Origin: Notolepis coatsorum
Taxonomy: Eukaryota > Chordata > Actinopteri > Aulopiformes > Paralepididae
Length of the DNA: 64,000 nucleotides
Assembly: GCA_963971535.1 (NCBI GenBank)
Contig: OZ020594.1
Location: 111,522,751-111,586,750, forward strand
Direction: 5' to 3'
The notes under the pieces were generated by a model. The model made no database searches. It had not been told where the DNA came from and saw only the letters and a list, made by a program, of their open reading frames with translations. This document shows, in pieces, positions 30,523 through 41,104 of this stretch (position 1 is its first letter; every line of letters begins with the position of its first letter). The translations under genes were made by a program, and so were the position numbers.

Positions 30523-30887
30523 ATGGTTTTTCCCAGTCGGAAACTGGTTCTTCCGCTTCTTCCCAGTAACGTGAATGCGGCATGGTGCGCATGCGCTGTG
30601 ACACCAACGGCGGAGATGGACGTTCGGTCTGTAAATACCACTCGTCGAGTAACAATGTTTTAAACTGTTTATTAGCAACTCCGAGCTTCCAGACCCCATC
30701 GTGAAGCTGTGTTAGACCCATATTGTACGCTGGGTATCTTTGAAATTGAGATCTGATGTATTCTTGACACACCGCGAGCCCCTTGACGACGCTTGGTCGT
30801 TTCGCTACTGGGTGATCGGGGCGGGTGGGCAAGTGACTCCGGTCACAAAAGCCACAGGCTTGCAAACCGAAAGTCACGAAAGGGGCT
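30006..30887. mobile_element. Mutator-like (MULE) foldback element with 344-bp terminal inverted repeats
   Basis: The left arm 30006-30349 and right arm 30544-30887 are inverted copies (AGCCCCTTTCGTGACTTTCG at the left end, its complement at the right) with only a few differences. They enclose a 194-bp centre. The flanks repeat ACCTTACTCCT (29995-30005 and 30888-30898), an 11-bp duplication; if the outer TA is counted into the repeats it is 9 bp. Long inverted repeats with 9-11 bp duplications are the Mutator-superfamily signature. No transposase is present. The insertion site in the LINE is exact, since removing element plus one duplication restores the LINE. Confidence 0.78.
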
Positions 30888-31157
30888 ACCTTACTCCTAG
30901 AACCCACCTCACCCCTGCCCACTTTGACAACCTAGGATGGCTTAGAGTAGTAGACGACAGAGTACAGCTACTTGCAATGGGCCTGGTCTACCAGATACAC
31001 TACACGACCAAGGTGGTACCCATGTACATGTCAAAATACTTCCCAAAGGTCAGTGAATACCACGACCACAACACCAGAGGGAGCTCCACAAATCATGTTA
31101 AACCCAGATTCGGCTCAAACAAGGGACTAAACACGTTTCGCAATTATGCCACATCAA

Positions 31158-32415
31158 TAGGGTTGCCACCTTTGACCAGGAGAAATAAGGGACACCTATC
31201 ATCGAGCGTGCGCGTAGTGGGGCGTTTTTTGGCCGAAAATGGCCGGATTTTGTCACTTTATTTCGGTTTTAGGGTTAGGGTTAGGGTTATGTTATTTAAT
31301 TATTTTGGGGAGGCAGCCCCCCAAACTCCTGAAATGCATAGAAATCTATGAAATCTAAATAAAACAATCTATGACATTTATATTAAAAAGAGCTAGCCCC
31401 CCAAACCCCTAAAATACATATAAATCTATGCATTTTGGAACAGTTACTATATATAGTCAAGAAAGCATTTAGTCATACTTAAAGTTTAAAGTGCTTTATT
31501 TGCATTTAACATTGTTTAAATAAATTGGCTGAACTATAGCCTCAACGTGAGCATAATACTGTATGCATATAAAGTGCTGTAAAAGCTAAGCCTGGGAACA
31601 CTTTTACTCAAAGAGGACAATTTATATTACAATGAAACACTTGTGTGACCCAAATTAAAAGATTAATAAAAAATAAAGTGCAAAGAAGGGTAGGCTCCGG
31701 GCTGCCAGGGCAGGTAAATAGAAATACTGACATCTAGTTAAAAACACAACCAGATAAATAAGATGTAATATCCCATACCGAATCAATCTCAGGAGATATT
31801 TCAGTCATGAAGAACGGTGACACCTGTGCTTGTGTCCTTTGCGTTCTGATATTTCGGGAATGTTGTTCTCCTCCTGATGCATGCTGTCTGATGTCAGTCA
31901 GTCCACCATGCGCCACATAAAACACACGCCTACCTACATACTTTACAGTTTGCTTTGTAAACATCTCCACTGACTATCACGCCAGAGGTTTGCCTCGTCC
32001 CACTCAGGTCTGTACTTCTGGAGGCGTTTTGTCTTTTTAGGACGCGGTGGAGTAGTGTCTGCTGTAGACAATCATTTCAAAGCGACTTCGAAAATAAATC
32101 ACGCAGCGCACAGACTCTCTGATTGGCACAACGGCACAGAACTCTTCCTAGCAACGTGAAAGCGCTAATTCTCATTGGTCGGTGAGCTGCTGAGCGCACG
32201 CCCATCATACCCGAGTTGCCGTGTCTGTTTATTTTCCGCAACTTTTGGACACACTTTTGCTTGTTTTTGTAGGTCGGCTGGCTCATTTCTCTCACTAAAC
32301 TGGCAACCTTAAAATACGGGACAAAGGGTGTCCCGTATCAGTTCAATACGGAACGCGTCTTTTAGTTTCCAATTACGGGACGATTCCGTATTTTAAGGGA
32401 CGGGTGGCAACCCTA
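31158..32415. mobile_element. Non-autonomous hAT element, TAGGGTTGCCACC termini
   Basis: Terminal inverted repeats TAGGGTTGCCACC and GGTGGCAACCCTA are flanked by a perfect 8-bp duplication CACATCAA (31150-31157 and 32416-32423). It is 1,258 bp long with no transposase. A three-unit TTAGGG run lies at 31269-31289. Further ATACGGGACA-type subterminal motifs occur at the right end. Its removal restores LINE sequence. Confidence 0.88.
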
Positions 32416-32984
32416 CACATCAATGTGGAACGCCCTACCCAAAGCTGTAAAGGAATGTGAATCCCTACCCACATTCAAAACCGCTCTTAAAGAGCACCTA
32501 CGGGAGGCTGCCATTCGAAACTGGCCCACCGTAAATGTCCAAACCCCCCCACCCCCTCCTAATGTACAGTCTCCTCCCCACCGTATGTATATATTCTCTC
32601 CCCACCGTATGTATATTTCTCTCCCACCCACCCACCCCCTCCTAATGTACAGTCCCCTCCACATATATGTATACTCTCTGTCAGGATCTATGGGTAACAG
32701 TACTGTATATTTGCATATCGTATATGTCACAAATGTAACAGTACTAAATACCTGTATGTCATGTATGTCCCTATGCCATAAATGTCATGATGTCATGTAT
32801 GTTGTGTATGTCATAAATGTCACTATGAATTGAAAATGGGGGACCCTGATGTAAACAAGACGAAAGTCTTTCTCTGGTCTGCATCCCCTTAACAATTGTG
32901 TGTATTGAGCTGTACTGTATTGTACCCATTCTGCAATCTGTTAAATAAAGTTTTCAATCAATAGTAATCCCTGTTGAAACGAGG

Positions 32985-33255
32985 CGAAGTGTTCCACTTC
33001 CCTGCCTCCTCCCCGGCTGCTCTCGCGTGTTTTCTCCACTTACCTGCCTCCTCCCGGCTGCTCTCGCGTGTTTTCTCCACTTCCCTGCCTCCTCCCCGGC
33101 TGCTCTCGCGTGTTTTCTCCACTTCCCTGACTCCTCCCCGGCTGCTCTCGCGTGTTTTCTCCACTTCCCTGCCTCCTTCCCCGGCTGCTCTCGTGTGTTT
33201 TCGCTCCACTTCCCTGCCTCCTCCCCGGCTGCTCTCGCGTGTTTTCCCTCTCCTC
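32985..33255. repeat. 42-bp minisatellite
   Basis: About 6.5 units of CCTGCCTCCTCCCCGGCTGC plus TCTCGCGTGTTTTCTCCACT, with 1-3 bp indels between units. Open frames on both strands (for example 32954-33384 on the - strand) follow the unit and are not genes. It begins just after the LINE 3' end at 32963. Confidence 0.88.
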
Positions 33256-33412
33256 TCTGAAAGTAGCCTCGCCCTCGATCCGCTCCACAACACATCTTCC
33301 TGAATGACTGACACACGCTTTGTGTGTTTCTAGTGTAAAGTGTCTCTGTGACGGAACTCTACTGGACCAAGGCTTTCTACTCAAACATCTGGATCAGAAC
33401 CTTCTTCTTGTG

Positions 33413-33459
<47 letters not shown>

Positions 33460-33592
33460 AACGTTATTAACAGATTGCAGAATGGGTACAATACAGTACA
33501 GCTCAATACACACAATTGTTAAGGGGATGCAGACCAGAGAAAGACTTTCGTCTTGTTTACATCAGGGTCCCCCATTTTCAATTCATCAGGAA
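33413..33592 (-). mobile_element. (TTGA)n LINE, 3'-terminal 135 bp with long tail
   Basis: About eleven GATT units (33413-33457) followed by the family 3' end up to CCATTTTCAATTCATCAGG. Same family as 27695-28499. Confidence 0.85.
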
Positions 33593-35195
33593 CCAGACAG
33601 CAGACTGGACACCACAACATCTGTAAGTACAAACATGTAAACATTGTTTCCTCTTATTGCTCCTCCTTGCAGAAGCGGCGAGAAAGGAGCCTTGAAGTTG
33701 TACAATCCATAGGTGGCGGGTGAGCTGGACATTAGGGTAGGCTGTAGATGGGATGGTTTTCCCTTTTCTTTTTTGCTTGCACGCAAACGGTGCTGTCCAG
33801 GTTCTGATTTCATACAATACACACACCCACTAGGCTACTACAGCGAGCCCCACTCATTTCATATAGTGCAAATTAATTGTTCAAATGAAGACATCCAATA
33901 TGATTAACCATTGTCTTACCTTAATGCAACAAAAAAAATGCGACGTTTCGCGCATCAATGATCTTTTCTGCTTTAAGTTTGTCTGTGAGATCACTTTCAA
34001 TGTGAAGCTGCTTTGAAATCAATGTACATAGTAGCTCTAAAAAGTTTCCACGATTTGATTAACTCTGACTCAGTCTCATCATGCCCTCGTAGAGCAAGCC
34101 CTTGGCCTCAGGTGATCCGTGTTATGCCCAGGCGGCATGTAACTTGGAATGGAGTTCCAGGTCTTGGCAGCTCTCACGGAGAGGGCTGATTTGCTAAATG
34201 TACTTGTCCTTAACCCTTTATCTGCCGGAGATTATTCTCATCTTAATCCCTTCTCTGCCAGTACTGTAAGTCCATGGAGATGTTCCCCTTCTTTGCAGGG
34301 CTATAACCTTTTAAATTGTGTTGCTAAATTGACATTACTATGGCCCATTCAACATCAAGTATCTATCGTTTAGGATGTAGCAACGTTCTACTTTTTCATT
34401 CATATATTCATACTAAAATACGGTCTAAAGTATAAATATGTTTTTATCGTTTTCTGCAGCATTCCATAGAACGTGAGTTATAGCCATAAATACATATATT
34501 AGATCATCAAATGTAGTTTGATACCGATTGACGTCAGATTAAAAATTTCAATTGTACAAGGTCCTAAACGTCGTTTATAATGCAATGACCGACGTTAAAT
34601 GAATCATGTAGTATGGATGATATATTGATCATAGCAGTTTGTATCGAAAATGGTAAACAAACAGGCTGAAACTCACCCCAGTCTCCTCGTAGCGTTGGGT
34701 GATGAGCGTGGAGCAAAAAGATTGCTATTATGGGATGTTGATATATGCGATCCATTTCCAGGTTGTATAATACTATATACGTCAAAATGTTAAACGGCCA
34801 CCACACCTACTGCCATTGACACCTTGGTTGGCCGACCCTTGCGTATTGTCACCACCGGGCTGCAGCAGCCCACACACACACAATATCGTAGCCTAGGCTG
34901 CCTATAATAATGCGCAGACTGGGGCTGCTGGTTTGGGTCGGCATAGCCTTGTCTGGCCTTACATACCCGCCGCCTATGGTACGAAATTAATCAAAAAAAA
35001 AAAAATCGTCTTTTTTTTCGTCTTTTTTTTTTTTTTAATGTTGTGGGACTTTTACAGCACTTTGTTCAACTTAGTCAGTGCACTTTGCTTTCATGAAATA
35101 TTGTAAGCCGTCATTTGAGGCTTTATAAAAGCAGCACAATGAACACAAATCTGTCAGTGCCGAGTCCGACCTCATCTTAAATAACAAACAGTCCT
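33593..35195. other. No gene recognised; possible piggyBac-type end
   Basis: I see no coding similarity. TTAACCCTTTATCTGCC at 34210-34226 looks like the outer end of a piggyBac-type element at its TTAA target, but no matching right end was found. T-rich runs lie near 34990-35036. Confidence 0.35.
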
Positions 35196-35201
35196 TTGAG
35201 C

Positions 35202-35542
35202 TCAGCCTTCAGAGCCAGGCCCCACAGTACCTCTCAGAGCCACGCTCAGCCTTCAGAGCCAGGCGCCACAGTACCTCTTAGAGCCACGCTCAGCCTTCAG
35301 AGCCAGGCGCCACAGTACCTCTCAGAGCCACGCTCAGCCTTCAGAGCCAGGCCCCACAGTACCTCTCAGAGCCACGCTCAGCCTTCAGAGCCAGGCGCCA
35401 CAGTACCTCTCAGAGCCACGCTCAGCCTTCAGAGCCAGGCGCCACAGTACCTCTCAGAGCCACGCTCAGCCTTCAGAGCCAGGCCCCACAGTACCTCTCA
35501 GAGCCACGCTCAGCCTTCAGAGCCAGGCCCCACAGTACCTCT
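35202..35542. repeat. 44-bp minisatellite
   Basis: Nearly eight units of CTCAGCCTTCAGAGCCAGGC plus CCCACAGTACCTCTCAGAGC, starting about every 44 bp from 35202. Units differ mainly by CCCC/CGCC. A 149-codon frame through it cycles through all three phases of the unit, as expected for a non-coding repeat of length not divisible by three. Confidence 0.9.
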
Positions 35543-36112
35543 TAGTGTTGTCAAAAATATCGAAAAATCTATACATATCGATTCTGAATATTTAAAACGG
35601 TTTCAATACTCATTTCCCGAAATATCGATATTTAATTATTCATAATTTTTTTGTATAAGGAAGTTGCATTGTTCATTTCAATACCTGTAATAGTACAGTA
35701 GTCCACACACATACATGTGCATTCAGTTAAGTCGGAATATGACTGTAATACAAACAGTTCAGTTTGTCAGGTATGCAACACAGATTACAGTGTTTATATC
35801 TGTCTGCTTGAGAAAATACCATGTTCTGCAATAAAAATGATTGAAGTGAGATGAACAGTTATTTTTAAATGTGTGATCTAAAGATAAACAAAGGGTTTTA
35901 AAAGTGTTATATGTATCTTCTCTTATAGTACGAGAGAGAAGCTGAGGAGAATCAACCAGCAACAAAAGCAAAATTTATAATTTAATTTTAATTTTTTTTT
36001 AACATTTTAAGATTGAACCTTTTTCCCCGTGGTATCGAAAATGGTATTGAATATCGATACTTTTCAAGGTATCGTATAGAACTTAGAAATTCCAGTATCG
36101 TGACGACACTAA
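35542..36112. mobile_element. hAT-like MITE with TTAGTGT termini
   Basis: The left end TTAGTGTTGTCAAAAATATC and right end AGTATCGTGACGACACTAA are imperfect inverted repeats. Both carry ATCGATA-type subterminal repeats. It is 571 bp, AT-rich and non-coding. The flanks do not show a clear 8-bp duplication (its left side is inside the minisatellite), so the class is tentative. Confidence 0.5.
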
Positions 36113-36952
36113 TCCCCTCTATCAGATAGATTTATTATTATTATTATTGGATACAGGAGTTTGGGTACCAAGAGCTTCTTCAAGTCGATTCTACAGACGG
36201 ACTGTTTCTATCATCGGAATTAAATAATTATAATGATAATAAATACGACAATTATGTTTTGCATTTATAGTCATGACTCAATGATCAATCTGAGCATTAC
36301 CGGTCTATGTACAGTACTTCTCTAAGCCGCCTGGCTCACAGTTAACCGACTAGAATAGATTAACGAATTCCATATAAATCTATAGTTCATTAACGATGCA
36401 GCAGCTGATACTGTATACACACACTGCTGAATAATTCTGTTTTGCCTCAATATATACTGTATATATAATTCTGTTTTGCCTCAATATACAGTATATATAA
36501 TATATTGATGCAAAACAGAATTATTCAGCAGTGTGTTGTGTGTGCGTGCACGCGCTGCGGTGGGCAGGAGCGTGCAACAAGATGGTATATAAATATGGTA
36601 TATTAATTTAATACCTAGTGTGCTGTGTGATGACAATACATTTTAATCTAATCTAATTGTGCACGCGGCCCTCGCATTATAATGAGCTGGACTGGTGTGT
36701 GTGTGTGTGTGTGTGTGGTAACGTGAACGCGATATCTGCCATGCGAGACTAGGCGAGAGGCTGTATTCAAATCTGAAGTGTTCGACGTTCCGACTCCTCC
36801 CCCGGCTGCACTAGTCTACTCTCGTCTACTTTCGAGGCGAGCCGAAATCAATCTCGAACACGCCTTTTGTTTGCACGGCATTCTACTCTACATAAAACAT
36901 TTCCCTCGATGTGGGGTTTTGTAGTCGGACTCGGAGAGTTGTTTTGATCACC
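36113..36952. other. No gene recognised; simple repeats
   Basis: Contains an ATT triplet run (about 36133-36148), an imperfect inverted pair of TTCTGTTTTGCCTCAATATA around 36435-36525, and a (TG)n run at 36697-36716. The last ~180 bp may be 5' UTR of the BED exon at 36953. Confidence 0.4.
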
Positions 36953-37021
36953 ATGGAGAGGGCTAAGAAGAGACGCCGTTCTCAAATGTGGGAACACTTT
37001 GATCTGATCAGTCCTAATAAG
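36953..37021 (+). CDS. First exon of a BED-finger hAT transposase or ZBED-like gene
   Basis: ATG in a good context (ACCATGG) opens MERAKKRRRSQMWEHFDLI followed by SPNK, the start of a BED zinc finger (W-x-H-F...). It is followed by G|GTATGTG, a strong splice donor. Basic N termini followed by SxxWxxF are typical of hAT first exons. The next exon, with the Cys/His ligands, is not seen; a 47-bp tandem array and a LINE tail follow. Whether any functional transcript remains is unknown. Confidence 0.55.
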
Positions 37022-37625
37022 GTATGTGCTTTATACTCTGAGCTTTGAGGGAAATGTAGTTTCAAGTTCAAGTTCAAGTTTCAAGTTTCTTTAATAGTTG
37101 TCATACAGAAGTACAGAATACTTTTGTACAAAATGCTTCTTACTGTTGCGCTCCAGAGACTGTGCATGACAAGGTAAGTATGAAATAAAAACATAGTAAA
37201 AATTAGAAGTAAAAAAAAAAAAAAAAAAAAAAAAAATAATAATAAGGTATGTGCTTTATACTCTGAGCTTTGAGGGAAATGTAGTTTAATAAGGTATGTG
37301 CTTTATACTCTGAGCTTTGAGGGAAATGTAGTTTAATAAGCTATGTGCATTATACTCTGAGCTTTGAGGGAAATGTAGGTATGTGCTTTATACTCTGAGC
37401 TTTGAGGGAAATGTAGTTTAATAAGGTATGTGCTTTATACTCTGAGCTTTGAGGGAAATGTAGTTTAATAAGGTATGTGCATTATACTTGAGCTTTGAGG
37501 GAAATGTAGTTTAATAAGGTATGTGCATTATACTCTGAGCTTTGAGGGAAATGTAGTTTAATAAGGTATGTGCATTATACTCTGAGCTTTGAGGGAAATG
37601 TAGTTTAATAAGGTATGTGCATTAT
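37021..37625 (+). repeat. 47-bp minisatellite whose unit contains a splice donor
   Basis: About ten units of GGTATGTGCTTTATACTCTG plus AGCTTTGAGGGAAATGTAGT and TTAATAA. The first unit starts at the donor of the BED exon at 36953-37021. The second and later units repeat the exon-like AATAAG|GTATGTG junction. An L2 tail (37061-37235, - strand) is inserted after the first unit, and the array ends at the insertion of another element at about 37627. Confidence 0.85.
37061..37235 (-). mobile_element. L2-group LINE 3' tail
   Basis: A CAAGTTTCAAGTTTCTTTAA tail and the TCTGTATGACAACTATTAAAG end (as complement), with the CTCCAGAGACTGTGCATGAC block, ending in a long A run (37208-37235). Same family as 38843-40080. 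Confidence 0.82.
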
Positions 37626-37805
37626 ACCTTTTTCTTTTTTGATGAAACAAGAAACAAGACAAACAATACAGTAACAGTAATAATCAACGATAAATCACAG
37701 GACAATAACAGAAATAATAATAACAATGACAGTCCAGTAATTAAATCAGAATGAAAGTAGACTAAAAGACATAAAAATAATAAATACAATACATGGGCTC
37801 TTGCT

Positions 37806-37833
37806 CCCCCCCCCCCCCCCCCCCCCCCCCCCC
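37806..37833. repeat. 28-bp poly-C run
   Basis: Uninterrupted C run in a C-rich context. The - strand has many G runs and could form G-quadruplex structures. Frames through here are proline or glycine rich and not genes. Confidence 0.85.
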
Positions 37834-38842
37834 TTAAGCACCACGCCTCAATGGCCCCCGACCCCCGCGACCCCAAGCCCGGTGCCCCCCCGTCCCGGAG
37901 ACCAGACCGCCCGGCCACGACGGCCGAGGACCCCAGGAAACCTCGCCCCCCCCCCCCCCCCCCACACACCAATCCCACAACACGCAAGGCCCCCCCTCCC
38001 CCGGGTCGAACCGCCGGAACGATGGCCCCTCCCCCCGACCCCACTGTACCTCCCATGTCACCGACATCACCGCATACATTTATGAAATTAAAACTAAGCA
38101 CACAATAAGAAAAAATGACATGGATATAAATGGTTATATGGTTTGCACTCTTTCCCCGGTTGGCGGTTTGGAGGGGGATCAGCCCTCCCACTGGAGAAGC
38201 CCCCCCCCCCCAGAGACGAAGATACCCCCCGAAGGAGGCTCTCCAAGCCTCTCTTCATGTCCAACATTTTGAATTCTTGTCCTTCATATTTGTCCATGTG
38301 CACATTTAAAGCAACTGCTATTCTAACATAACTCTGAAGAAATAATATAAAAGAAGACTAAAGACAATTGGCACTTCCCAGGTAATTCCTTTTAACCCTG
38401 TTTGACCCCTGTTGGCGGGTTGGAGGGGTAAGGCTCTCCTGGAGAGGGCCCCTCCTATAACGACGGAGATGTCCCCTGTGGGGGTTCTCCAATGTCCCTA
38501 TTATTGTCCAACATTTTATTTGAATTTTTATCTTTCATAGATAGTACATTCCCAGAGCTCCCGATCAGGTCTCTGAATGTGATTCCCCATGTTCCCCGTC
38601 CTCTTAGCTGTGTGTTCTGTGTGTTAGTGTCTACAGTTTAGTCTAGTATTATTTGTATTATATGTCCCGAGTCAAGTCTCCATTTCCCCAACTAATGTGT
38701 TCACCTTGTCTGTATTCCCAGTGGTCTGTGTGTTGTCTGCAGTATGTCTTGAATCATTGCCTCCATTCTCTATCTAATTATATGCATATGTGGTATTGAA
38801 TCTTGGTCGGTGTGTATGACCTCAGTGCTCGAGTCCTGCTTG

Positions 38843-40080
38843 GTTTCAAGTTTCAAGTTTCTTTAATAGTTGTCATACAGAAGTACAGAATACTTTTATA
38901 CAAAATGCTTCTTACTGTTGCGCTCCAGAGACTGTGCAAGACAAGATAAGTATGAAATAAAATAACATAGTATAGCATGTAAGTTAGAAGTAAAAAAAAA
39001 AATGAGGTCACAGTGTTCAGTATAGACATTATGTACAATGTTCGATGCAGAATAGACGTAACTGAGTTACCATATAATATACAATACTGTGCAGTGTACT
39101 AATATACAATACTATATAGTGCAAGGCAGAAATGGGATGAGGTGCAATTTAGGTACAATTTACAGTAGGTGTACGAGTTGTAGTGCAAATCCTTTATCAA
39201 TAAATATAAAGTGTGTTTGTGTGATCTAAAGTGTGGAGAGTGGGTGCTGCAGTGTGTTGTTTGTTTAAGTGAGTGTGTGCATGTGGGTGTGTGTGCTGTG
39301 TGTATTTGATGGTTGCTGCATAGTGTTTATTGTTCGTTTAGCAGCCTGATGGCCTGGGGATAGAAGCTTCTTCTGAGTCTTTCCGTGCTCGCCTTAAGAC
39401 TCCGGTATCGCTTGCCTGACCGCAGCAGTTCAAAGAGGCAGTTGTTCGGGTGGCTCGAGTCCTTAATAATTCTCTTAGCCTTCCCCTTGCACCGCTTGTT
39501 GTAAATGTTCTGGAGGGTGGGAAGCCCCCCTCCAATTGTGCGTTCGGCTGAACGTGTCGCTCTTTGTAGTCTGCTACGGTCTTGTGCAGTGCTATTCCCA
39601 AACCAGGAGGTGATGTTGCCAGTCAGGATGCTCTCTATTGTACATGAGTAGAAGTTCCTAAGGATCTTCTGACTGACTTGGAACTTCCTTAGGCGCCTGA
39701 GGAAGTAGAGGCGTTGTCGTGCCTTCTTCACAACACTGTCAATGTGTGTGGTCCATGTCAAATCCTCGGATATGTGGGCTCCGAGGTACTTGAAACTGTT
39801 CACTCTCTCAACCGGTGCCCCGTCGATGCTGAGGGGGCTGTAGTCCTTGACCCCCGACCTCCTGAAGTCCACAATCATCTCTTTTGTTTTGCTGACGTTC
39901 AGGGAGAGGCAGTTCTCCTGACACCACTGTGACATGTTCTCTACCTCTTCCAGGTAGGCCCTTTCGTCGTTGGCAGAGATCAGGCCCACCACTACTGTGT
40001 CATCAGCAAATTTGATGATGGTGTTGTTGTTCCGCTGTGCTACGCAGTCATGTGTGTACAGGGAGTAGAGGAGTGGTGTG
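38843..40080 (-). mobile_element. L2-group LINE, 5'-truncated, best copy of its family
   Basis: Carries the second half of ORF2 and the full 3' UTR with a TTTCAAG-type tail at 38843-38860. It interrupts the ORF1-like region at 40080. Other copies of this 3' end are at 26797-27239, 37061-37235, 43221-43518 with 44687-44733, and 58099-58271. Confidence 0.88.
39327..40077 (-). pseudogene. L2-group ORF2 reverse transcriptase, C-terminal part
   Basis: About 250 codons from LLYSLYTHDCVAQRNNNTII, with catalytic KFADDTVVVGL (FADD at 39999-40010), the thumb region (LSLNVSKTKEMIVDFRRSGV; ERVNSFKYLGAHISEDLTW) and the terminal YRSLKASTERLRRSFYPQAI. No stop interrupts it. The upstream frame (about 40 residues) belongs to the split host element. 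The endonuclease and first RT motifs are missing by 5' truncation. Confidence 0.9.
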
Positions 40081-40090
40081 TGAGACTTCG

Positions 40091-41008
40091 TTATTCGAGT
40101 TCTGGCTGGTCCGGTTGATCTCGGTGCTCGGGTCCCGGTTGGTGTGTGTGGCCTCCGTGTTCGCATCTTGGCCGGCCCGGGCGACCCCCGCGCCTGCATC
40201 TAGTGTGCGGATGGTCCGGCCGACCTCGGTGCCCGAGTCCCGGTTGGTCCGTTTGTATCCAGCGTCTCCCTGTCCCTCCCCCGGGGGCCGTCTGTTTCGC
40301 CTCTCCCGAACCAGCCTCCATGTTCCTCCGAACCCCCCACCTTGCATCGAGTCCAGTCCGCGTGTTGGCCATGTTAGCTTGTAGCTCCCTCGCCCACCAG
40401 GCCTTGCTGCGGCCCCACGTCCCGTTAGCTTGTATCCCTTGCTGCTTCATTTTCACCGTGATAACTTCCATGTTAGCTTGCAGCTCCTTCTCCGGCCAGG
40501 CCTCGCTGCGGTCCAACGCCACGTTAGCTTGTATTCCCAGACCCTTCTCCAACTCCCCCCCGAGTCCATCGCTGTTGCCCTGGATGTTCCGCGTGTTAGC
40601 TTGGATATCCATTGCGTTAGCCTGTTTGCCAGCTTGTAGCTCCTGGTTAGCTACTGCGTTAGCTTGTTGGCTAGTCAACGTGCTCTGCATTTCAGCTTGG
40701 ATGCCGGCCCTTTTTCCATCAATGCTGTCTTGAATATTCTGTGTGCTCGCCCGGTTAGCCATGTAGCTCCTGGCTAGCCTTGGCGGCATGTATCTGGCCA
40801 GTATGATCGCTTGGAACCTCGCTAACCAGGCAGGCTCCACGGGGTCTCCGTCCCTGCCTACCTGCGTCACGCTCGCCTGAGCTATTTCTTCCGTCATTTC
40901 CTCGTGTCTAGATCTTTCCTCCGGTGTTTGTACGTCTTCTGGGGTCTTATTTCTCTCACTTTTTCTCGTGGACATCTTTCCTTTTCTCTTATATCTTTGA
41001 ATTGTCAC
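40091..41008 (-). pseudogene. Unrecognised ORF1-like protein with QAN repeats
   Basis: A 305-codon frame starts MTIQRYKRKGKMSTRKSERN; the second Met at residue 12 is also possible. It has a basic N terminus, then a helical Gln/Ala/Asn-rich part with repeats of the type RSEAWPEKELQANM (two ~115-bp DNA copies near 40372-40600). The C-terminal third is read better in another frame (40048-40347), where 11-12 residue repeats of the form TNRDxxTEVxRT occur, and these resume beyond the L2 at about 38790-38842. So a frameshift lies near 40300. I do not recognise a domain; coiled-coil ORF1 of a LINE is the best guess. Confidence 0.4.
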
Positions 41009-41104
41009 CTTTATTTTGTTTTAGACTGTTTTACTTCCCTTTCTCGATATTATTTGACCGGGAGCTCTTTCAATGGTCTCCTATCCACCCATCTCAAAAC
41101 CGGA

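Larger units (their letters stand above)
29774..32963 (+). mobile_element. (TTGA)n-family LINE ORF2 C terminus and 3' UTR, split by two DNA transposons
   Basis: Coding pieces are at 29774-29994 (VNQQTRFLYRISSLVNNNTL), 30899-31149 (HFDNLGWLRVVDDRVQLLAM; MYMSKYFPKVSEYHDHNTRG) and 32416-32530 (NALPKAVKECESLPTFKTAL). The 3' UTR follows, ending in TTAAATAAAGTTTTCAATC. The first interruption is the inverted-repeat element 30006-30887, the second the hAT element 31158-32415. Joining the flanks by eye gives a collinear LINE, confirmed by comparison with 27695-28499. The copy is 5'-truncated and non-functional. Confidence 0.85.
37627..41104 (-). mobile_element. Possible ORF1-only LINE (HAL1-like), split by an L2
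   Basis: On the - strand this starts GGGACTTCCGGTTTTGAG at 41104, where it cuts an L1 copy. It then has a leader, an ORF1-like frame (41008 to about 40050), repeats, a G-rich 3' region (G runs complementary to the C runs at 37806-37833 and 37948-37966) and an A-rich end (AAAAAAGAAAAAGG) at 37627 inside the 47-bp array. No RT or endonuclease is seen outside the L2 insertion. Diverged ~115-bp segments at 38150-38260 and 38395-38510 are duplicates. The continuity across the L2 is supported by shared repeats on both sides. Confidence 0.4.

Noticed and set aside
31269..31289. Telomere-like (TTAGGG)3
   Set aside because: Only three units inside a hAT element with clear ends; not an interstitial telomere.
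32954..33384. Glu/Arg-rich frames and their opposite-strand partners
   Set aside because: Generated by a 42-bp minisatellite divisible by three.
35196..35645. 149-codon frame with Ser/Gln/Pro repeats
   Set aside because: Produced by a 44-bp minisatellite; the same DNA is read in three phases in turn, which a real repeat protein would not do.
37801..38191. Proline-rich and glycine-rich frames
   Set aside because: They run through poly-C tracts and C-rich DNA; no domain and no coding signature.
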